A stretch of 64,000 bases of DNA, taken from Ophioceras dolichostomum (lineage: Eukaryota > Ascomycota > Sordariomycetes > Magnaporthales > Ophioceraceae). Shown piece by piece: positions 34,636-46,827 of this stretch; positions within the stretch are counted from its first letter, which is position 1; each line of letters starts with the position of its first letter. The stretch covers positions 100,904-164,903 of the forward strand of contig PYST01000049.1 of assembly GCA_003049485.1 (NCBI GenBank). The letters run 5' to 3'. The translations under genes and the position numbers were made by a program. The notes under the pieces were generated by a model, which was not told where the DNA came from, did no database searches, and saw only the letters and a list, made by a program, of their open reading frames with translations.

Positions 34636-36246
34636 ATGTCGGCCTCCAACTCTTCCGCGAGCCGCTCCGCCACCGCCGCCGCCACCCAGGGTTCAAAGGG
34701 CGAGGCCGCCGAAGGCGCTTCGGGTCCCTCTGTCGAGCCGCCCAAGATCAAGAAGTGAGTACAAAGCCCTTCCGATCCCCATCAATACCTCGCTCGTTTC
34801 TTGCCCCTGTCTCCTTCATTTCCTGCGGCCTTCTCCCTTCTCTCTCGACCCTGATTACATGCACCAAGTCCTGCCATGCCTATCCTGCTTTCCTGCTTCG
34901 ACGCCCACCAAGTCACCTCCGCTCGTTCGTGCATCGAGATGCCACACTCGGGAAATGCAAGGCTACCGAAAAAGAGCATTTGCGTTCCTGGCTTGACTAC
35001 ACCTGCAGCTGGGCGGGGAGCCTGTCGGAGTCCGAAACCGAGTGATCGAATCTCGGGGTTGAAGCTAATCGTGGGCTGCTTTCCATTTAACAGAAACAAG
35101 AAGGGTAAGAAGAAGGCCGACGATGCTCCCGCCGCCGCCCCAGCCTCCGACCCCGCTGTCATTCCCACCGAGGAGTTGTCGCACGAGGCCAACTGGGACG
35201 AGGCGCGCCGGAGCCTTCCCTTGCAGGTCAGGCAGGACATCTGGAACATGGTGACTAGCGGTAATGCCGGTCCACCGCTGCCCGTGACGCGTCCCGCCGG
35301 CGGGCGGCCTAGCCGCTGGCAGGCTCGCACAGGCGGGACCTACGCCAAGGCCACACCCAACGACCTCCGGAGCGCGCGCGTGTTGCAGAGGCGGGCTGCC
35401 GGGGAGCCACCGGCCGGCGTGGCCGATGCTGCCACCGCCGTGCCTGCCGCCGCCGCCGAGCAGGAGAAGGAGCCTGAGGAGAACAAGCAGCGACGGGTCC
35501 GCAGCGGGCAGCAGCAGCAGCATCAGCAGAAGCCGCAGCCAGCGGTGGGCAGCAAGGGCAACAAGGGCAACTCAGAACATGCCACGGTCACACCGACCCC
35601 TTCGCAGCCCCCAGCCGCGCTCAAAAAGCCCAAGGAGTGGTATTTCACCCACCGCGGCGGCACCGAGCTGATCACTGGCCCCATGACCGACCTCGAGATG
35701 GAGAAGGCCGTCGACGTGTTCGAGCCGTACATCGCCGCGGGCGAGAGCGACGCCATGCACAACCTGGTGCGGGCCTGGGCCGCCGCCAGCAGCCACCCCC
35801 GCGAGGTGGCCAAGCTCCTCGCGCTCGAGAAGCTGCGGTTCCCCAAGGTGTACCCGCAGGCCGCCGTCGACGGCTTGAGGGCCTGGAGCGACGACCTGCT
35901 GATGGACATCCACGCCACCCACAAGGACGGCTCCACGATCCTCGGCTGCGCGCAGGAAGTGAGCTACGTCCGGGCCAACATCATGCTGCACGAGTGGGTC
36001 GAGTTCAGCCAGGTGTTCATGGACGTGGACATCGTCATGGAGCTCCGCTGCCGCTACCTGGCGACCCGCGGCGAGCTCGCCATATCCGACAGGGAGGCCA
36101 CGAAGATGGCCTGGTGGGCGGATCGCACGGCGCGCCGCGACCTTCAGCTGTTCCGGCTGCCCCCTGCCGTCGGCGGCGGCAACCAGCAGAGCGGTGGTGG
36201 TGGTGGCGACAAGGCGGAGGCCGGAGAGGTCGACAAGAAGCACTAG
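34636..36246 (+). CDS. Low-complexity protein of unknown function
   Basis: Exon 1 (34636-34754) starts at ATG in the context cactATGt and encodes a serine/alanine-rich start ending in lysines. A 339-bp intron (GTGAGT...AACAG) leads to exon 2 (35094-36246), and the junction restores a lysine-rich run (KKNKKGKKK). The 423-residue product has a disordered first half, rich in Ala, Pro and Gln with a QQQQHQQ run. The second half (about residues 215-400) looks folded: EWYFTHRGGTELITGPMTD, then helices with LVRAWAAASSHP, LRFPKVYPQAAVDGL, EWVEFSQVFMDVDIVMELR and MAWWADRTARRDL. The end is glycine-rich. The lysine-rich N-terminus could be a nuclear or RNA-binding signal; that is inference only. No signal peptide or membrane helix is seen, and no family is recognised. 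Confidence 0.75.
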
Positions 36247-38700
36247 GAGTCATGGGTTGATGCGCTCAAGACCCCGCTCAATGCTGGATTGAACCGGGTG
36301 CGGAAACCTTGGCGCAAGTAGCCGATGCCTGTGTGAATCGCTCGAGGGTCCTTCACTCTCGGTCCTCTCTCTATCCATTCTATCAGAAAGTCATAACGCG
36401 GCTACATTTGATGCTGGGCTAGGCAAGGTGGCTGGCCTATTTTCCTTATTTCTTTATTTCCTGCCGATTTTCGATTCTAGCATGGTTTTCCTTGGTATGG
36501 GTTGTTGTTGTGAGATGGCCGGCGGAGGATGGCGCGTGGGTAATGAGCGACCGGAATGGAGGGCTTAATTCGTTAGAGCGAAGGACATCAGCGTAATAGC
36601 ATACCCGGGAGATAGCATATAAGGCTTGCGTGTCCTGCTTGAGTACCGAGGTAGCGAGTGCAGAGCATATTTTTGCACAAGAGTTTCCCTTTCTACGTCG
36701 CTCATGACCTTAAGGGTTCGCCGCAGGGCTTTGCAGCAGTCGTCGCAAGCCTCAGCGACGGCGCAGCCTTGAGACTTGGGATTGTGTTTTTAAATAGGTA
36801 GGTACCTTAGCGCCCCACGGAACTCTGTGGCCACTCTGTCGACATGCATTTTGGAGGCCTGACATCGGACAGATCTGTGATTCCAAGGGGGCCTTGTTAG
36901 GCTCAAAATCATATCGAGGGCTAATAACTATGTTTTATAGGCCTTTCTGATGGGAAATGCATGCTAAAACTAACAGACGGTTTGTTAGAAATCGAAATCT
37001 CCGTCGAGAAGTGCAGTATTTTAGGTACATGCACTGGTCAAGCTATTCCCAATAGGCGAGCGCGACCCGAGCAAGAAAAAAAAAAGCAACAGCTGCGGGT
37101 ATTGAACCCACAGTAAGTCTGTACGCACCCGCCATACTTGCCGAATTTTACAACATGAAGGACAAAGGAGCTTCTATCCTTTGGTCCTGCCTAAAACAGA
37201 CGGCCTGCCTGCGTGAAAAGAAACAAAATGCGTATATATCAAACAGCCGATCATCCAATTAATAGGCTTTTGTCTAGCAATAATATGGATAATTATATCC
37301 AACGGTATTCCGGAAATTCGGCTGTCAACAGACTGACCACAAACCCTCCCTGAATCGAGACAAGCAAAGTGAATCACTGTCTACCTACCCACCCTACAAG
37401 GACCAGCAGTGAATTATCCGAATGTCGTTAGGCGAGTGACAGTGTGGGCGCGCAAAATGGGGAAGCGATACGGTAAAGTTGGTTATATAGTAAAATCTGG
37501 GCAGCTGGGAGAGGCCCTGCAGACGAACCCTCTCTTTTGTAAACGGGCCCCAGTGAGGTGCGCACGCGCCTAAGCACGTGCACCCCCCGCCAACCACTAC
37601 AAACAAGTTAGCTCTGTGACGGTCGTCGCGCGTCGCGACCACCCATTGCCCCCAATTGGGTCGGTGGGGCACTACCGGAGCCCCACCTGGAGCTGCCACG
37701 ACACGACCCCTCCAAGTGCGCCCTCACCGCCCGCGGCAGAATCTGCTATTTTGTGACAGTCAGGAAGCTCTGCTTCCAGACCTTCCTCCTTCCCTCCTTC
37801 ATAGCAGAATCTTGACACCATTGTGCCCTCCACCTCTGGCTTCCCAGCCTCTGGCCTTTGCGATCGTGACAGCTCTTTCCTACTATATTACACATTAACC
37901 AGCGCATCACCCCATACCTGTCTTCATACCAACAACCATGTGCTTGTTCGGAATCTTTCAATCCCGCCGTGGAGGCGATCTTACGGGCGGCTACAGATTG
38001 TCAAACAGCCCAGCTCAGGTGCTTTTTTTTTATTAAAAAAAAAAGAGCTCCTGATGTTCAACGCATGCCCGTTTTGGTAGAAAGAATCCATGGAATCTAA
38101 TGACGGATTTATGCTCTTCTGTAGCCACATAGCCATTAGCCAGTCGTCGGTAACAAGGCAGAGCTGAAATCTCCGAACCTCTAGCAGTCGCAGTCCTAAC
38201 CATCATCTCCCCGACCTTCTTCTCGCAGCTTACCGCCTCGATACCTACACCTACGGCAATACCTGTGCCCGTGCTCCGCTACCACCCCGGGCGGCCTAAC
38301 CCCGAGCCTGGACAGCAACATCGGGCCTGGCGACGCCGCGGTCCAACAGGGCCCAGTTGGGGGGCAAGAGTGGAGGAGGTCCGCCGATACAGGGTCGGGA
38401 TAAGGAGGGCTCAGGCTCGGGTCGGGGTAAAAGGAAGGGCAAGCCCCGGCCTGGGCAACCACTGGATCTTTGAAGTAGAGCACGAGGCGAACTTGTGATG
38501 GATCAGACATGGGACTGAGATGCGGGGAGGATGGCCTTTGCGGTACTAAGTAAATCCTAGCACCGACATCCGTCTGGTTTAAGGTCTGGGATATGGGAGA
38601 CCACGAAGCCGATTCTATCGATAGCATTAATTAGGAAAATACTGGGGGACCAATGACAAGGAAAGAAAGGACACTCCTTTCCTCTATCCCGTTACAGTTC
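36247..38700. other. Intergenic region of about 2.5 kb
   Basis: It separates two gene 3' ends. Contents: TAGG/CCTA elements near 36797 and 37381, a minus-strand tRNA B-box-like sequence with a neighbouring T10 run (37076-37108, no full tRNA fold), and an A/T palindrome (38023-38044). A gene-start-like leader with an ATG at about 37938 encodes only some 30 residues before a stop in the palindrome. Confidence 0.45.
38023..38044. repeat. T9-att-A10 palindrome
   Basis: Nine T, the spacer att and ten A form a perfect A/T inverted repeat. It could cruciform or act as a bidirectional Pol III-like stop, but it could also be a simple homopolymer expansion. It interrupts a short gene-start-like frame beginning near 37938. 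Confidence 0.7.
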
Positions 38701-41700
38701 TCACTCCCCTTGCTCGCCCCTTCTCCCTGAACCTCCTATCTCGCAGGGCACTCCACCAACAGGCAGCAAAGCGTCGTCCGAAACGGCATCATCCACAGCT
38801 TTCTCCGCCGGCGGCGGCGGCTCGCTTGCCTGCTCCTCCTTCCCCGTGACATCGATGGCCTCCTCCTCCTCTTCCTCCTCCTCCTTCTCCCCCGTCACCC
38901 CGGCGCCGCCATCGACGACGACCACATCCGCAGGGATCCACTCCCGGAGCAGCTGCTCGACGACATTGTCGACGAAAGCCGCAGAGACGGAATCCGCCGC
39001 CGGTGGCTCCGGGGCCGGGGCGGGCGTCTTAGGCCCTTGTCCGGGCGGTCGCGCCGTCTCGGTAGGCGGCGGCGGCGGCGGCATCGCCGCCGAATACATC
39101 CAGCCGCCTTGCAAATGCGGAGGCGGCGGAGGACCGCTCCGTGCGGGAGGGGGAGCGAAAGGGTTTTGGTAGCTGTGGTACGGCACCGAGGGGCTGGTGT
39201 AGTAATTCCATTCGTAAGCTTGGGGATCCGGTCCGAGATCAAACGTCGCTTCGGACGGCTCGGGATCGCCGACACGGGGGCCGGGGGCCGAGGCTGGCGC
39301 ATGGATGGGTTAGCAGCTGATCGACAGAGAAGAGAGACGCGTTGGCACGGCAAGAGCGCCGACTGGTGGACTACGCAGACAGATGGCGAGGGGGCAACAC
39401 CTACGTCTGGGGTATGGTCCATCACCCATATCAGTGGCGGCCTCTGCGAGAACGGACAGAAGCGACCCCGCCGCAGGGCCGATCTTGGCGTTGTCGGCGG
39501 CGACTCTCCAGCCGCGATCACGCTCGCGGTCGCGCTTGCGGTAGTGTCGGTCGCGGTCGCGGTCACGCTTGCGGTAGTCGCGGTCGCGGTCGCGGTCACG
39601 GTCGTCGCGGTCGAAGCGTCGTGTGGACGAAGGAGATCCAGGGTCGGAGGCGGGGCGTGACGGACGTATCCGCAGCTGAGGAGGCCTGGTGATGACTGCT
39701 GTGTCCAGCAGCAAAGGGGGGCCAGAACCGTCAAACTTGACCGTGTCGGAGTCAGCCGCTTTCAGCTGTGCTGCTCTGTAAGCATCCGTGGCCTCCTGCT
39801 CTCGCTTCCGTGCTGTCTCCAGATCTACCCGATCGAATGTCGGCCCACCAGCTGCACGATCAGCAGCTGCTTGTAACTGTTCGCGCGCTTCGGCCGCCTC
39901 TCGTTCTCGCTTGGCCCGCGTCATCTCCTCTTCCAGCTTCTTCATCCTCAAGTCATCCAACTCACGCTTCGCCGCGGCCATGGCCTCGTTGCGTAGCTTC
40001 TCTTGTTCCCTCTCCCCCTTTTGCCTCGCCTCCCTCTCCATCCTCTCCATCATGATCTGTCTCGGACCCCGTATGGAGCTGGACCCCATTTCTTTGACAA
40101 CATCTTCTGCTTCATCGGCCAGCAGGGGCGGCGCTGGTCGTCGGCTGATGGCGTCGTTTGCGCGTCTGATCTCGTGCTCGAACCTGATCCGGTCCCTCTC
40201 TTCGTCTCTTTCGATGTACCGCGTCGCGTATCTGTCGCGATCCTGATCCCGATCTCGATCCCGATCTCGGTCCCGCTCAAGAGCCCGGGTTCGATCTCGC
40301 TCCCGATATCTTTCCAGGTTGGAGCTCAGCTCCTCTCGTTCTTTCAATGATTGGCTCGATAGCCTCTCTCTTTCCTCTTCCTCTCGCTTGATTTCCAGAT
40401 CCCGCTCCCTTTTACGCGCCCTGGACTGGACCGCGGCTCTAGTATTCCTCTGATACTTCACATCCTGGACCTCCCAGGCCTCGCGGAGTTCCCGCTCCCG
40501 CCCCACCGTTTCGCGCCTCCCGTCGGCGTGCTCTATCACGATCGTCCTTCTCGGATGGTCGGCCTTCCCCTCCTCCCCATCGAAGGGCCTCTGGTCCGTC
40601 GCCGATATCCGGTGGTCGCGTGCGGCAGGAGGCTGAGGGCTGCGGCTGCGGCTGCGGCTGCGCTCCCTGGAGCTCGTCTCGACGACGTCGCTGAGCCTCG
40701 TCCTCCCCACAGAGGAAGGGACCATGAACGAGGCGACTTCAGAGCGTGCATGCCGCGGCGGAGACCTCGCCCTGATGACGAGCGGGCCCGGCGTCGGACT
40801 CGCACGTCCCATCCGTCGAGGGTCGATAATACGCTGGCCAACGCCGCCGATGGCACTGCCGTTGACGTAGATTCCCCTCGCGGTTGCGCTACCTGCCTTG
40901 GCCTCCTCGCGGCGTCTCGTCTTGCTACGAGTTGTGCTCGAATGTTTTGAGAGGATCATACCCTTGGGCGCTACCGAGGTGCTTTCGTCAGAGTCGGACC
41001 CGAACGTCGCCCAGGCCCTAGCCGCATCTTTTGTGGACTTTAGGGCCTTTTTCTTCCGCCGCCTGATCACGTCGCTATCTGTTAGCTCCAGTGAGGTGTC
41101 CGACGCCGAAGAGCTCTCGTGGACGTCTGAGAGGCGTGTCGGATGGTGGTGTCTCGTCCCCGGCGGCGGGTACGCGGCTTGCCCCGGCGGCGGCGGGGGT
41201 GGACCCAGCGTCGCTCCTTGAGCTTGATGCATCATTGCCTGCTGCTGGCGCGCCTGCGGGCCCATATGCACCATCCAAGGCGCCGCCTCGGGCGGCGGCG
41301 GGGGCAGCTCCAGCCCCACCAGGCCGGCGGGGCCGAAGAGGTTGAAACCGCCAGTGAATTCGCCGTTGTAATCCTCGTTTTGCCTAGCAGACTGCTTTCT
41401 GTACTCCTTGCAATACAAGATGCCAAAGTGCCTTCCCGGCTTCGGGTGCCGACGGATGCACACGACGAGGCCGGTGATGAAGTCCCGCTCGTCTCCACCA
41501 CCACCACCTCCTCCTCCTCGCTTCCATAACCGCCCTAGCATGCGGTTTCGGGCTTGCGAGTCATCGGTGATGGCGCCCACAGAAGATATTGTCCACACAA
41601 AATAGTCGTATCTCTTCTCGACTTCGCTTTTCATCAGTGTCTGCTGCAGCCGATGCACCTGCGCGACCTGGTCGAAGCTCAGCTCCTTCCAATCGCGCTC

Positions 41701-44109
41701 TTTCGCTTCGGGGAAGACGGCCTGGAGGGAGTACGGCTTCGAGCTGCTTTCGCTGCTGGCCCTGCAGCGGTCGACCTCCTCCGCGGAGAGCCGCTCCTTA
41801 GTGACGATGCACCTTGCCCAGTCTTTGCCAGTGCGGGGGCCGTTGGTGCGGTTCTTTGACGTTGCTGCCGATGCAGCAGCGCGTTTTCCAATCGCCTCGA
41901 TTGGACGGACCGTCCAGATGTGGAACGATTCCAGCCGTTGCTGGTAGTCGAGATCGGTGCCGACCATCTTGGTAAGATCTTGTATACCCTCGTCTCCTTT
42001 TTGGATGACTTGGGCACGAGCATTGCTGCCGGGTATGGCTGCTAGTAGGGCGCGGTCGCTGGCCACAACTCGTTCTGCGTCTGGTGCTGTTGCGAGACCC
42101 GTCGACGAAGAACCGGGTCTGCTCTCAGACTGCTCCTCCGCAGGCACGTCTTCGATGATAGCGAGTAGAGCCGGCTCTACGTCAGCCCCTGCACTTGCTG
42201 TCCTAGAGCCGAAAAGCCCTACCGAATGTTTGATGAACTCGGCGCGGATGAGCGACCTCTGCATCGCCGGTTCCTCGAGCTCGAGCGGCTCCCGGAGGAG
42301 CAGGTTGCCGAGGACGAGGAGTTGCTCCTCCGTCAAGAGCGCCAGCGTCCTGCACAGCGAGTTCCTTGACTGGCCAAGGCCCATCCTCTCTCGTGCCTTT
42401 TCGAGGGGGCCAAGCGGAGCAGGGCCGAGGACAAAAGGCGCCCCCTTCCTTTTGATGATGCACCTCAGGACGAGGCCGTTGCGGTACCGGCCGGCCTGGG
42501 CCTGGATGAACTGGAGTCGGTCGGCGCCCGTGTTTCCGCTATGGCTGGTGCTGTTGTCGCCGGCTTCTTTGGCCGGGTCCAAGTCCGAAGACGTGAAAAT
42601 GACTTGCGTGTGTGGAGGGATCAATGGGGGATCGGGCATGTCCAGTACGTGGTCGGGAGCGTCTCCTGCCCCTTCGTCCGAGGACTTGAGGTCCCCCGGC
42701 GGTTCGGCTTCGGTGACCTCTAGGTCCCTCAGGCCCGCAGGGCCGTCGTTTAATTCCTTCTTCGTTTCCCTCGCTGCAACGGAGACCGTTCCCGTACGGT
42801 CTAGCTCATCAGTCAGGCCGAGCTGATCCCTTCCAGGCTCAGCAGCCAGGGGGGGGTCGGCCGAGTCCAAGTCACTCATCGCGGGCTCGGTGGTGGCAGG
42901 GTTGACATGGGCCACCGTCATTCTAGTCTCGGGTTCGGCATCGGCAGAGATCATCTCAGTCGTATCCAAACCTCTTCTACTGAGCTCTGGGGCAGCCTGA
43001 ACACTCCTCGGGTCTGAATCGGCATCCATAAAACCCGAAGAGGCTGTCGGGTCTGTGGTCTCTCGGGAAGCCGGCGAGGTAGTCGGAGCTAGCGTAGCAG
43101 AGGCGGCAGAAGCAGTCGGCTCTCCTGAAAGGAAGGTGGGTAGAGTGCTCGCTGATTCCATCTTCCGCGCTCTTTGCGCCGCTTGGAGCTTCAGCGTAGA
43201 GTCTTTATCGGTCATCCCGCCGTTGTCGCCGGCTGCTGATGCTAATGCGCGGAGGGGACGCTCGATGGTGACTGACACCGCCGTCGCAAGCTCGGCGCGA
43301 GCCTTTTTATATTCTGCACTTACCGGAGCCTCTGGCAGGGCAGCAAACTCTCTCGCAGTATCTGTTGCAGTGTCCCCACCGAGGCCGAAGCCAGCAGCAT
43401 TCTCGGCTCGGGTGGGGGTGGGAAGCATGACTGTCCGAACAACGATGAGCAGCAGACTTGTATCAGCGTCCTGAATTATGAGCACACAGGCAGCTAACTA
43501 AGGTGCGTAGGTACGTACTCACCAGTCATAATATGAGGGGAAATCATCGGGGCGATCATCGGCTTTGCAGGAGCTGCATCGTCACGGGACTCATCACCAA
43601 ACCCAGTGATGCGTTGCCGCATGGAGCGTGCCCCGGACGCGGGCTTGGCAGACTTCGAAGGCCCCGAAAACGAGAATTCGCCGAGCGCCCAGGGCGACGC
43701 GTGGGAGGTCGCGCCTTTTCTATTGTGCGTTGCGGCCGAGAGGAATGGGGCCAAGTCCCTCGGAGTCGGGGCCATAGCATCGGCATCGGCCATGACTGGA
43801 AGCTCGATTCTCGCACCCTCTGCTTTTGGCGGCGAGACTGGGGCTACCGGCCAAAAACCAGGCGCTTCCGAGATGGCAGCCTCTTTAGACTCGGACGAGG
43901 AGCTCATCGGGGCTCGGGGAGCTGGTCTTGGGCGCGAAAATGATTGTCCTGGCTGCCATGATGGTGGTGGCGGTGGTGGAACCGAAGGGAGCGATGTTGA
44001 CAAGCCTGGAGGGGCCGCGACAGACGGAGCTTCCGGAAGGTCTGGTGCGGCCGGCTCGAGAACAGCCTTCATTGCCACCTCGGGCTTTTTGGGGTCATTT
44101 TGGGCAGAG

Positions 44110-44141
<32 letters not shown>

Positions 44142-44911
44142 AGGGGCAGGGGCAGGGGCAGGGGCAGGGGCAGGAAGAAATTCCGAGAAATTTCCCTGCT
44201 TGACGATCTCGTGGATAGCGATGTACGTCTTGGCCATGAACTTGACATCTTCAATCGTGTGTTTGCTGTGCGACTGATGTGTCAGCGAACAGGGATGCAG
44301 CCGGCACGCGAACTCATCATAATGAATCCACAAACTTACGGTCGCATGCGTTGCTCCTGGAGCGAAATGACGGAGAACATCAACGTGAGCGCGATCTGGA
44401 AGGTCTGCAGCTGCTTGCAAAACGCGTCCAGCTTTGGCGCGATGTACGGCCATCGCAGTCGCTTCAGGATCGGGAGCGACGAGGGCGCAAGCGCCGCCGT
44501 GATCTCCACCCTGTGCTCCGGATCCTTCTTCAGGCTTTGGTTGAACTGGCGCAGCCTCTCCTCGAGCTCCTCCTCGAAGCCGGAATTGACCTTGTCCAGC
44601 ACGGTGGCCTCGATGCGCCAGAACACGACCAGACATCTGTCGGCCGTCTTCTTCACGTCGGTCAGCGCCTTGGGCGAGAAGTAGGTCGGGCGGCCTCCGG
44701 AGGCCAGGGTCTTGTTCTCCAGCTCCAGATAGTGGAAGATCTCGCGCAGGGCGTCGGACGTCGAGTCTATGCTGTCGCGCACCGACGCCAGGCTTTCCCG
44801 CGCCGAGCCGACCTGGCTGCCGAACTGGTACAGCACCTGCGACAGCTGGATTCCAAAGCCGGCGATCCCAATGACCGACCCGGCTGCGCCCAGGGCTGTC
44901 ACCGGATCCAT
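38701..44911 (-). CDS. Very large protein with NLR-type N-terminal helical domain and Arg/Asp-repeat region
   Basis: Four exons (44911-44340, 44265-43523, 43430-39405, 39293-38701) join in frame through introns of 74, 92 and 111 bp and encode 1977 residues. Residues 1-190 (MDPVTALGAAGSVIGIAGFGIQL..., helices with a conserved FWRIEATVLDKV segment) resemble the HeLo-like/PigL N-terminal domain found at the front of many fungal NACHT and other STAND proteins. No P-loop NTPase follows. Next come a Pro/Ser/Ala-rich linker with (PA)n(SA)n runs, a long acidic disordered stretch, and a globular-looking segment (SFDQVAQVHRLQQTLMKSE, RDFITGLVVCIRRHPKPGRHFG). The second half is a highly charged coil with RDRDRDRD-type runs and many Arg/Glu pairs, and the tail is proline-rich with poly-Glu. 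No enzyme motif is seen. It could be a nuclear or scaffold protein; the role is unknown. Confidence 0.8.
44104..44174 (+). repeat. Coding hexanucleotide microsatellite
   Basis: Tandem GCAGAG units turn into GCAGGG units, about 11-12 hexamers in all. On the minus strand they encode the (Pro-Ala)n(Ser-Ala)n segment of the 1977-residue protein. Units are whole multiples of three, so length changes would keep the frame. Strain-to-strain length variation is expected. Confidence 0.85.
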
Positions 44912-45427
44912 TTGGCCGGTCCTGAGCCGAGGAGCATCTTCGTGTCTTTTGAGAAAGAGTCGATTGCAGAGACAAGGAGGACAGGCGCGGAAGTCATCAC
45001 ATAATTTTGAGATTGGCTGGCGGTTTCGAACAAAGCTCTTTTCCCCCTAGCGGTGTCTGAACTCTGAAAGTTCAGCCCCAGCGTCAGCCCCGGTGTGACC
45101 CTGCTCCCCAATCAAATCATCGTCAGCGAGAGGGCGATTCGATTGGCTGCGGTTCGTCGCGCACCCCTCCTTGACACCAATACACAGACCTCTCCCATTC
45201 CAGTGCCAATCATCAGCACTCGTGTTTTGCAAAGTCCCAACAGGTGCTAGTCTCCCAGCTGTAGCACCGCGACATCAAATCCAAGACGAATCGCATTACA
45301 ATACATTACATTGCGGGCCCTGCTTGAACCCCACGGCTCCCGTCTTTCATCAAGCCACCCAGCGTATCTAGATAACTGCCTTGTTCGTCTTGAATCCAAA
45401 CACAACCAATTCGACTTGATCCTTAGG
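44912..45427. promoter_or_regulatory. Divergent promoter region
   Basis: The 516 bases lie between the starts of the 1977-residue gene (minus) and the F-box gene (plus), which are transcribed away from each other. Both promoters must fit here. No specific factor site can be assigned with confidence. Confidence 0.4.
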
Positions 45428-46827
45428 ATGGTCACCATGGAATTGCCCCATGAGGTGAGGTGTTGCTGATGATCTTTGGCCACCTGCCCAAGCTGAGCCT
45501 TCTCAACTGTCGCCTCGCCCACCGTTCCTGGCTCGCCTCCGCAACAGCGCTCGCGTTCCACCACGTGAACCTCAGCGCGTACGGCAATCCCTCGTCGTTC
45601 CGGCGCATCGCGCAATCGCCGCACCTCGCAGCAGTCGTGCGCGAGGTCACCTGCGATAGCAACAGCCCTCCATCCTCCTTCCTCGAAAGCGGCCGCCCGA
45701 ACGACCACTACCCGTTCCCCACGCGCTTCTTGGAGGCGTTGCCGGCCCTTGGCTGCCTTCGCGGCCTGTGTGTCCTGAATGTCCGCCTCTGCAAGCGTCC
45801 TTCCTTCGGGCGACCGGATCCGCAGGTCATGTATCTGTTCCGCGCCTTTACTCTCGAAGCTATCCTGCAAGTACTTGCGGGTGCGTGGACCGACGAGTGG
45901 CGGACCGTGATAGAGGATGGCCTCAATGTCGACGAGCCGCTGGACTGGGCCGAGTTCCCAGATGAGCACCGAGGCCAGCCCGCGTCGCTGCGCCAGCTAA
46001 CCATCTACGATCTGTACGCCAACTTCACCGGCGGCCACTTGGCCGAGTCCGCCGCGTTCCGGCAGCTTGCATCGCAGTCAACGCTCCAGGCCCTCAAGCT
46101 TCTCATCGCACCCACGCCAGTCCCCGAGATGGTCCCAAAACATCACGTGTTTGCTGCCCTGCCGCGCCTCTGGCTCTCTCCGGCCTTGACCGACAGCCTG
46201 CGCGAGCTGTCCCTCTACTGCCGTACCAACTGGCGCAACAACGGCCAAGACAGCAGCCTCGGCAGCATCAACGGTCTCTGCGGCTCATTCCCAAACCTAC
46301 GAGTCTTGGCGCTAGGCCACTACGTCTTCACCGATCTCTGGCAAGTCGACTGGATCTCCAAGCTGGGGGGAGGCCAGCTTGAGGAGCTCTACCTCGACCG
46401 CTGCGCCGTCATCCACTCCGAGGACGATGATGTCTTCGTGACCACCCCCTCCGCCGCCCATCACGCGAGGCACAGTCTCAATGGCCCTCCCAGCGACATC
46501 ACGTGGAACCAGATATTCACCCAGTGGCAGAACTCGCCCCTAGCCACCAGCCTACGCGTGTTCGTATTCGGCTACGGCGCCTGGTCCGACAAACAGGGCG
46601 CCTACGCCCACGTGCGCGCCCATTGGGTCGGCTCGGACGCTGTGGGCCGCGGGATGGACGAGCCCGCCTGGGCCCCGCGCCCCGGAAGCGCCAGCGACAG
46701 GATCTTCCTCAGGTACGGCTGCACCCAACCGAGCTCGACGGTCGACCGGGAGCCCGGCAGAACCATCGGCGAGTACTACAACCACAAGGCGGAGGACTGT
46801 CCGTGCCGTGCGGTGTTCGGCATATAA
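45428..46827 (+). CDS. F-box/LRR-like protein with a frame break inside the F-box
   Basis: The sequence following the ATG at 45437 encodes MELPHEV and then leaves frame. The next frame continues with LLMIFGHLPKLSLLNCRLAHRSW, which together give a standard F-box. The break coincides with a tandem copy of GAGGT (tGAGGTGAGGTgtt at 45451-45462). Removing one 5-base copy would make the frame continuous. As it stands, translation could begin at the downstream ATG at 45469, giving 452 residues that lack the first F-box residues, or the gene is inactive. The remainder has leucine-rich segments (SLRQLTIYDLYANF, LRELSLYCR, LRVLALGHYVF, LEELYLDRC) typical of fungal F-box proteins, which recruit substrates to SCF ubiquitin ligases through Skp1. 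The body is free of stops to 46827. A sequencing error at the duplication is possible. Confidence 0.75.

Noticed and set aside
35572..36243. 223-codon antisense frame in the low-complexity protein gene
   Set aside because: It is the shadow of the plus-strand gene in GC-rich DNA.
37938..38040. Gene-start-like ATG at 37938 with a promoter-like leader
   Set aside because: The frame gives only about 30 residues before stops in the A/T palindrome, and no downstream exon was found. It may be a remnant of a gene start.
38196..38627. 143-codon minus-strand frame near the 3' side of the 1977-residue gene
   Set aside because: Proline/serine-rich, no domain, no splice or promoter support.
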